A DNA stretch of 64,000 nt from Streptomyces sp. V3I7 (GTDB lineage Bacteria; Actinomycetota; Actinomycetes; Streptomycetales; Streptomycetaceae), in assembly GCF_030817495.1 (NCBI RefSeq), contig NZ_JAUSZK010000001.1, forward strand, positions 6,348,001 through 6,412,000, in the 5' to 3' direction. Under the pieces are notes generated by a model that did no database searches, had not been told where the DNA came from, and saw only the letters and a list, made by a program, of their open reading frames with translations. The translations under genes were made by a program, and so were the position numbers. The stretch's first letter is position 1, and every line of letters begins with the position of its first letter. Positions 59,044 through 64,000 of the stretch are shown piece by piece.

Positions 59044-59244
59044 ATGGCTATCTTCAGTCACCTGATTCCCGCGAATCGAAACGACCACAGAAGGGACTGG
59101 TCCTCCCGGAACGACGACTTCAGCGGCCACCGCCGCGGTCACGGCCGTCACGGCGGTCACAGCGGTCACGGCCACGGCGGCCATGGCCATGGCGGTCACG
59201 GCGGTCACGGCCACGGTGGCGGACACGGCGGCCACGGCTACTGA
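59044..59244 (+). CDS. His/Gly-rich repeat protein
   Basis: A 66-residue protein. Residues 1-32 are hydrophobic then charged (AIFSHLIPANRNDHRRDWS); the rest is a run of GHGG/HGG repeats with about 15 histidines. Such tracts bind nickel, zinc or copper. No known family. ATG 59044 has CAGGAGAAACA upstream. It precedes the ABC exporter gene by 92 bases in the same direction; a metal-store or metal-signal role is only a guess. Confidence 0.65.
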   Translation: MAIFSHLIPANRNDHRRDWSSRNDDFSGHRRGHGRHGGHSGHGHGGHGHGGHGGHGHGGGHGGHGY

Positions 59245-59336
59245 TGACCACCACGGACAACCACACACAGCTGAGTGGGCCGGAGTCCGCAACTCCGGTC
59301 CGCTGAGCCGTGTCCGAACGACGAGGAACGCAGGCC

Positions 59337-61205
59337 ATGGCGCGCGTCCCGTGGCATGTACTGCTACGGCGGCTGCTGTCGGTGGGCGAGGACCCGGACG
59401 CCGTCGTCGCCGCCGCGCCGCCCGTCCCACTGCGCGCGATCTTCCGGCGCTTCTGGCCGTACACCCGCGGCGGCCGGCGCTGGCTCGTCGTCATCCTCTG
59501 CTTCAGCCTGGTCGGACCGCTGCTCGACGGCGCCGAGATCTGGCTGTTCAAACTCGTGGTCGACGACGTGCTCGTCCCACGCGACCTCGGCCCGCTGCTC
59601 TGGATCGCGCTCGCCTACCTCGGCCTCATCGTCGCCTCCGGCCTCCTCGGCTTCGGCGACGACGTCACGTCCACCTGGGTCAGCGAGCGGTTCCTGCTCG
59701 CGCTGCGGGCGGACGTCTTCCGGCACGTCCAGAGCCTGTCGCTCGCGTTCTTCGAACGGCGGCGGCTCGGGGACGTGCTCTCGCGCGTCACCGGCGACGT
59801 CGACGCCGTCGAGACCTTCCTGCTCTCCGGCCTCGCCAACGCCCTCTACTACGTCATCGAAACGGGCGTGTTCCTCGGTCTGTTGCTCTACCTCCAGTGG
59901 GACCTGACCCTCCTCGCTCTCGTCATCGTGCCGCTGTTCTGGCGCGCCGCCCGCCACTTCGCGCGGCTCATCAAGCAGGCCTCGCGCGAGCGCCGGCGCC
60001 GCAGCGGCGCGCTGAGCGCCGTCGCCGAGGAGTCGCTCGGCAACGTCGCGCTGGTGCAGGCGTACAACCGGCAGTCCTGGGAGGAGCGCCGCTTCGAGCG
60101 CGAGAGCGTGGGCCGGTTCCGGGCGGCGATGACCTCGGCACGGATCCACGCCGTCTACGGCCCGATCGTGGAGTTCATCGAGGTCAGCGGCGCGCTCGCC
60201 GTCATGGCGCTCGGCACCTGGAAGCTGTCCCAGGGCGCGCTCACGCTCGGCGGCCTGCTGGTCTTCCTCGCGCTCATCAGCAAGCTCTACAGCCCGATCC
60301 GCGGCATGTCCCAACTCGGCACGACCTTCTACGCGGCCTCCGCCTCCGCCGAGCGCATCATCGAACTCCTCGACCAGCGCCCCCAGGTCACCGAGTCCGT
60401 CCGGGCCCGTCCGCTCCGACGGGCGCGCGGACACGTCGAGTTCGAGGCCGTCTCCTTCCGCTACCCCGGCACCTCCCCGTGGGCGCTCGAGGACGTGTCG
60501 TTCGCCGTGGCACCCGGCGAGACCCTCGCCCTGGTCGGGGCGAGCGGCGCCGGCAAGTCCACCGCCGCCAAACTCCAGTTGCGCTTCTACGACCCCGACC
60601 TGGGCGCGATCCGCCTCGACGGCACCGACCTGCGGGACCTGCGGCTGGCCGACGTACGGGAGAGCGCCGCCGTCGTCCTGCAGGAGACGCTCGTCTTCCA
60701 CGGCACCGTCCGGGAGAACATCGCCTACGGCCGCCCGGACGCCACGGAGGCCGACATCGTCGCCGCGGCACGCGCCGCCGACGCCCACGCGTTCATCGAG
60801 CTGCTGCCAAACGGCTACGACACCCTCGTCGGCCAGCAGGGCCGCATCCTCTCCGGCGGCCAGCGCCAACGCCTCGCCATCGCCCGGGCGATGATCAGGA
60901 ACGCGCCCGTCCTGCTCCTCGACGAACCCACCACCGGCCTGGACGCCCAGTCGGCCGGGCGCATCCTGGAGCCGCTGCGCCGCCTCATGGCGGGCCGCAC
61001 CACCATCGTCATCTCGCACAGCCTGCTCACCGTGCGCGACGCCACCCGCATCGTGGTGCTCGACCACGGCCGGATCACCGAGGACGGCACCCACGACGAC
61101 CTGCTGGCCCGCGACGGAACGTACGCCCGCCTGCACCGCCTCAACGCGGCCACCGGACAGGGCGGCACCCTCGCCGCCCCGCCCCCGCAGAAGGCCCGCT
61201 CATGA
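59337..61205 (+). CDS. ABC transporter (fused membrane and ATPase domains)
   Basis: A 622-residue ABC exporter half. Residues about 50-340 form six transmembrane helices (for example [18 protein letters not shown]). The nucleotide domain has Walker A in [10 protein letters not shown] (about 397), [16 protein letters not shown] (signature) and [12 protein letters not shown] (Walker B). It would work as a homodimer to export lipids, peptides or drugs. ATG 59337 is preferred over GTG 59310 because GAGGAACGCAGG precedes it. Its stop overlaps the kinase start (ATGA). Confidence 0.93.
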   Translation: MARVPWHVLLRRLLSVGEDPDAVVAAAPPVPLRAIFRRFWPYTRGGRRWLVVILCFSLVGPLLDGAEIWLFKLVVDDVLVPRDLGPLLWIALAYLGLIVASGLLGFGDDVTSTWVSERFLLALRADVFRHVQSLSLAFFERRRLGDVLSRVTGDVDAVETFLLSGLANALYYVIETGVFLGLLLYLQWDLTLLALVIVPLFWRAARHFARLIKQASRERRRRSGALSAVAEESLGNVALVQAYNRQSWEERRFERESVGRFRAAMTSARIHAVYGPIVEFIEVSGALAVMALGTWKLSQGALTLGGLLVFLALISKLYSPIRGMSQLGTTFYAASASAERIIELLDQRPQVTESVRARPLRRARGHVEFEAVSFRYPGTSPWALEDVSFAVAPGETLALVGASGAGKSTAAKLQLRFYDPDLGAIRLDGTDLRDLRLADVRESAAVVLQETLVFHGTVRENIAYGRPDATEADIVAAARAADAHAFIELLPNGYDTLVGQQGRILSGGQRQRLAIARAMIRNAPVLLLDEPTTGLDAQSAGRILEPLRRLMAGRTTIVISHSLLTVRDATRIVVLDHGRITEDGTHDDLLARDGTYARLHRLNAATGQGGTLAAPPPQKARS

Positions 61206-62134
61206 GCCCGGCCACCACGCGCGCGCCCGCACCCCTGGCCCCCGGAACCCGGCCCGCACCCGGCTACGAGATCCTCGCCCACCTGGCCCGCACCGGCTGG
61301 CTCGACCTGTACGACGCCTGGAGCGAGGAGCGCGACTGCCGGTGCGTCGTCAAGGTGGTACGCCCCGACCGGCGCGAAGAGGAACGGCTGCGTGACCGGC
61401 TGCTGCGCGAGGGCCGCTGGCTGCGGTCCTTCAGCCACCCCCATCTGGTCCGCGCGTACGACACCTTCGCCTTCCCGGAGCCGCTCGTCGTGCTGGAGAC
61501 CCTGACCGGCGAGACGCTGGCCCACCTCATCCACCGGCTGCGGCGCCGGCCGGCCGCCGAGGACGTGGCGCTGCTCGGCGTACACCTGTGCTCCGCGATG
61601 CACTACCTGCACGGCCACGGCCTGCTCCACCTCGACCTCAAGCCGTCCAACGTCGTGGTCGACTGCCGGCACGCCAAGGTGCTCGACCTGAGCCTCGCGC
61701 GACCGCCCGGCACCGCTCCCGCGGGCCTCGGCACCGACTGCTATCTCGCGCCGGAGCAGGCCCGCGGCGGGCCGCTGACGGCCGCCGCCGACGTCTGGGG
61801 CATCGGCATCACGCTGTACGAGGTCGCCACCGGCGAGCTGCCGTTCGACTGGGGGGAGACGGAGGAGGACGGGACGGCCGACGAGTCGTACTCGAGGACC
61901 GGAAGCGACTGGCCCGACGGGACGAGGAGCGAGGAGGGCCAGGGCGCCTGGTATCCGCAACTCACAGCGCACGCCCCGCCGATCACCGCCCGCCGACGCC
62001 TCCCGCGGAGCCTGGCCGCCGCCATCGACGGCTGTCTTCGGCCCGAACCGTCCGACCGGCCCGCCCTCCACGACCTCGCCGACGCCTTCGACGCGACGCT
62101 GCCGTGGCAGCGCCGACAGCGGCCACCGGCGTGA
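61202..62134 (+). CDS. atypical Ser/Thr protein kinase
   Basis: A 310-residue cytoplasmic kinase with a PknB-like catalytic domain but unusual motifs. The Gly-rich loop is replaced by [13 protein letters not shown], the VVKVV lysine is present, the catalytic loop reads [11 protein letters not shown] (Asp retained, Arg before it is Leu) and DFG is DLS (VLDLSLA). [14 protein letters not shown] and [11 protein letters not shown] are normal. No transmembrane or PASTA region follows. Coupled to the ABC exporter gene, it could phosphorylate that protein; it may have reduced or altered activity. Confidence 0.9.
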   Translation: MSPATTRAPAPLAPGTRPAPGYEILAHLARTGWLDLYDAWSEERDCRCVVKVVRPDRREEERLRDRLLREGRWLRSFSHPHLVRAYDTFAFPEPLVVLETLTGETLAHLIHRLRRRPAAEDVALLGVHLCSAMHYLHGHGLLHLDLKPSNVVVDCRHAKVLDLSLARPPGTAPAGLGTDCYLAPEQARGGPLTAAADVWGIGITLYEVATGELPFDWGETEEDGTADESYSRTGSDWPDGTRSEEGQGAWYPQLTAHAPPITARRRLPRSLAAAIDGCLRPEPSDRPALHDLADAFDATLPWQRRQRPPA

Positions 62135-62156
62135 CGATGCCTTAGGAGGGGGCGCG

Positions 62157-62915
62157 TCAAGCTGACGACTCGAAGCGCGCCGTGGCCAGTGTCGTGCCGT
62201 CGGCGTAGGTCAGCCGGGCGCCGGACAGCTTGGACGTGTCGACCGGCATCGGGACCTCCCAGACGCCGTAGCCGTCGTGCAGCGAGAACGTACGCACGGG
62301 GACCGTGGTGCCGTCCGAATGCTCCAGCAGGCAGTTGATCTTGCCCTCGTAGTCGATCCCGGCGTCCTCCAGGTCGATGGAGACGTACACCCAGCCCGGC
62401 GGTCCGGGATCGGCGAAGATCTTTCCCGCCGTCTGGCTGCCGGGGCCGGACGTCATCAGGTCGGCGTCCATGACGCCCGAGGCGACCTCGACCTGGCCGG
62501 GCGGGGCGGCCGCGTTCTCGATGGCCGTGCCGACGGCCCAGCCGCCGAACCCGGCGATCAGCGCGAAGCCGGCCATGACGGACGCGACGCGCAGCCGTCC
62601 GCGCTCACTGGACCAGGGACCGGACGAGGGGAACGGCCGGCGGTGCTTCCGCGCGCGCGGACGGCCCTCGCGCTCCGCCGCGGCGTGACTGAGCGACCGC
62701 GCCACCCGGGACTCGAACCCGACCGGCGGCTCCCGGTCCGGCAGCAGGCCGAACAGCCCGTCGCCGACGAGGGTCAGCTGACCGATGGACTGCCGGCAGT
62801 CCGCGCACCGGTCCAGATGCGCGACGGCCTCCGCACGCTCCCGGCCAGGCAGTACCCCCAGAGCCAGCTCGGGGCCGAGCTCCTGGAGCTTTTCGCACGT
62901 CACGTTGCTAGCCAT
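62157..62915 (-). CDS. zinc-finger anti-sigma factor
   Basis: A 252-residue membrane anti-sigma factor. The N-terminal HxxxCxxC zinc motif (H33, C37, C40 in HLDRCADC) binds the sigma factor. A single transmembrane helix covers about 110-132 (VASVMAGFALIAGFGGWAVG). The extracellular domain is beta-rich with YVSIDLEDAGIDYEGKINC and WEVPMPVDTSKLSGARL. It overlaps the sigma gene by eight bases, the usual layout of a ZAS anti-sigma with its partner. Confidence 0.92.
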   Translation of the reverse strand: MASNVTCEKLQELGPELALGVLPGRERAEAVAHLDRCADCRQSIGQLTLVGDGLFGLLPDREPPVGFESRVARSLSHAAAEREGRPRARKHRRPFPSSGPWSSERGRLRVASVMAGFALIAGFGGWAVGTAIENAAAPPGQVEVASGVMDADLMTSGPGSQTAGKIFADPGPPGWVYVSIDLEDAGIDYEGKINCLLEHSDGTTVPVRTFSLHDGYGVWEVPMPVDTSKLSGARLTYADGTTLATARFESSA

Positions 62916-63501
62916 CGTCGCCTCGCTTCGGAGACGGGAGCGTGTTCCGCAGTTTCCCCATCGCTGTCCTGATCCGTGTCTTGGCGGTGCCCAGCGGGAT
63001 GCCCTCCCGGTCGGCGATCTGCTGGGCCGTCATCCCGTAGATCCCCGCCATCACCAGGGCCCGGCCCTGTTCGCGCGGCAGCCCGGCCACGGCGGTACGC
63101 AGCCGGGACGCCGCCTCGTCCGCGATCGCCGCCTGCTCGGGCGTCTCGGTCACGGCGTCGAGGAGCGCGTCGAGATCCTCGGGCGCCAGCGGCTCCGGCC
63201 GGCGCGAGCGGACGGCGTCGATGGCCAGGTTGTGCGCGATCGTCGTCAGCCAGCTCAGCACCGAACCGCGCCGTGAGTCGTAGATCTGCGCGTGCCGCCA
63301 CGCGCGCTCGAAGGTCTGCTGGGCGATGTCCTCGGCGAGCTGCGGATCGCCGAGGACGGCGACCGCGACGCCGAAGACCGTGCGCTGGAAGCGCCGGACG
63401 AAGGTGACAGCGAGCTCCGGGTCACCGGTGGCCAGTCCGGAGAGCAGAGCCTCGTCCGGAAGACGGTGGCCGATCGGAAGCCCGGAACCCTGCATACCCA
63501 T
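62908..63501 (-). CDS. ECF RNA polymerase sigma factor
   Basis: A 197-residue ECF sigma factor. Region 2 is QQTFERAWRHAQIYDSRRGSVLSWLTTIAHNLAIDAVRSRRPEP; region 4 is GLPREQGRALVMAGIYGMTAQQIADREGIPLGTAKTRIRTAMGKLR. The 5' region TATATATGGGTATG has no ribosome site, so ATG 63501 may be leaderless. It directs transcription of a stress or envelope regulon with the anti-sigma factor controlling it. Confidence 0.94.
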   Translation of the reverse strand: MGMQGSGLPIGHRLPDEALLSGLATGDPELAVTFVRRFQRTVFGVAVAVLGDPQLAEDIAQQTFERAWRHAQIYDSRRGSVLSWLTTIAHNLAIDAVRSRRPEPLAPEDLDALLDAVTETPEQAAIADEAASRLRTAVAGLPREQGRALVMAGIYGMTAQQIADREGIPLGTAKTRIRTAMGKLRNTLPSPKRGDDG

Positions 63502-63611
63502 ATATACGGACCATTTCGTCCGGAGGATTGCCCGGCGGGGCCGCCCGCTCCTGCACGGAGTCGTTTCGTCGCCCCGCGGAGGCCGGCGGGGGCCGGCCCG
63601 GCGGGGGCCGG

Positions 63612-63672
63612 CGGAGGCCGCCCAGAGGTGGGGCGTGATCGCGGAGGCCGCTCAGAGGTTCAGCGTGATCGC
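63612..63672. repeat. direct duplication of the DoxX gene end
   Basis: The ~30-base block GGAGGCCGC(C/T)CAGAGGT ... CGTGATCGC occurs twice in tandem (63612 and 63642). The second copy ends the DoxX-like gene; the first is an extra, slightly diverged copy after its stop. Confidence 0.75.
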
Positions 63673-64000
63673 GGACGCGATGCCGCCCAGCACGAGAGCG
63701 ACCCCGGCTGCGGCCCAGCCGCCCCTGCCCCAGGGGAAGAACCGGTCGAGGGCCAGCCGCCCGGGGCCGATGGCGGCGACGCCGATGGCCACGACGGCGA
63801 TGACGACGTTGAGCTCCACCCCACCGTCCGTCGACCACAGACCGTGGGCGCCGGTCACCGTCACCATGGCGTTGATCATCACGCCGACGAGGGCGGCGGC
63901 CGCGAGCGGGGTCAGCAGGCCGAGCGCGAACAGGAGACCCCCGACGAACTCGGACAACCCGCCGACCAGCGCGAATATCTCACCGGGACGGAAACCGAGG
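63652..64000 (-). CDS. DoxX-family membrane protein (5' end beyond window)
   Basis: The visible C-terminal ~115 residues contain three or four hydrophobic helices: FALVGGLSEFVGGLLFALGLLTPLAAAALVGVMINAMVTV, VELNVVIAVVAIGVAAI and GWAAAGVALVLGGIASAI, matching DoxX/DUF417-type four-helix proteins. Members include thiosulfate:quinone oxidoreductase subunits and unknown proteins. The frame runs to the window edge, so the start is outside. The end of the gene is duplicated just beyond the stop codon. Confidence 0.85.
   Translation of the reverse strand, partial: LGFRPGEIFALVGGLSEFVGGLLFALGLLTPLAAAALVGVMINAMVTVTGAHGLWSTDGGVELNVVIAVVAIGVAAIGPGRLALDRFFPWGRGGWAAAGVALVLGGIASAITLNL

Noticed and set aside
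59183..62134. 983-codon plus-strand frame through the ABC exporter into the kinase
   Set aside because: Only its last 310 codons (from 61202) are the kinase; the part over the exporter is an out-of-frame shadow.

Overview
The window is a very GC-rich stretch of actinobacterial DNA, almost certainly from a Streptomyces chromosome. The reasons are the codon use, the many ATGA/GTGA-coupled operons, a complete Streptomyces-type gas vesicle (gvp) cluster, a Tpg-like telomere terminal protein gene, and small families typical of the genus (DUF6343, DUF1918, DUF2795, DUF6766). No rRNA, tRNA, CRISPR array, prophage or insertion sequence was seen.

Region by region. 1-7.5 kb: the start of a FUSC-family membrane protein, a small heat shock protein (Hsp20), a Lys/Ala/Ser-rich membrane protein, a giant P-type ATPase and a DUF1918 protein. 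7.5-16.2 kb: a molybdenum cofactor block (moaE, moaD, moeA, moaA on the minus strand) faces a formate-dehydrogenase-like molybdoenzyme, the sulfurtransferase fdhD and a LysR regulator. A striking GATAGG/CCTATC operator-like element lies between moaA and the molybdoenzyme. 16.2-21.5 kb: a Nudix protein, then a TetR-glpD pair divergent from an alkyl-DHAP-synthase-like flavoprotein and a diacylglycerol-kinase-like gene, together suggesting glycerol-ether lipid metabolism. 21.5-28.3 kb: a CapA-like protein, a DMT transporter, and a TetR gene divergent from an alkane hydroxylase operon (alkB, two rubredoxins, a reductase). The operon ends in a decayed tandem duplication that runs into a DUF6343 gene.

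28.4-36.8 kb: a gas-vesicle-like SRPBCC protein next to a second copy of the molybdoenzyme, a lipoprotein/micropeptide/DUF6766 operon, a deleted DUF2795 pseudogene, two SDR enzymes and an MFS transporter. 36.9-48.8 kb: a nearly continuous minus-strand operon holding most of an ADP-heptose pathway (gmhA, hldE, gmhB), two heptosyltransferase-like GT9 enzymes, two GT2 and two GT4-like glycosyltransferases, a NodU/CmcH-type carbamoyltransferase and a UDP-xylose-synthase-like enzyme. It probably builds a carbamoylated, heptose-containing glycan, glycolipid or secreted product in an organism with no lipopolysaccharide.

49.1-54.6 kb: the gvp cluster in the order G-O-A-F-Y-Z-J-L-S-K, with long acidic tails on several proteins and a candidate SigB-type promoter before gvpO. 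54.7-64 kb: an unknown protein, the Tpg homologue, a DUF6817 protein coupled to an AAC(3)-like acetyltransferase, a frameshifted GNAT gene, a secreted protein with an M15-peptidase-like zinc motif, a His/Gly-rich protein, an ABC exporter coupled to an atypical Ser/Thr kinase, an ECF sigma/anti-sigma pair and a partial DoxX gene.

Two themes recur. One is stress and envelope physiology: Hsp20, gas vesicles, SigB-like promoters, and sigma/anti-sigma control. The other is small local duplications of gene 3' ends that have decayed, seen at about 27.4-28.0, 36.8 and 63.6 kb.
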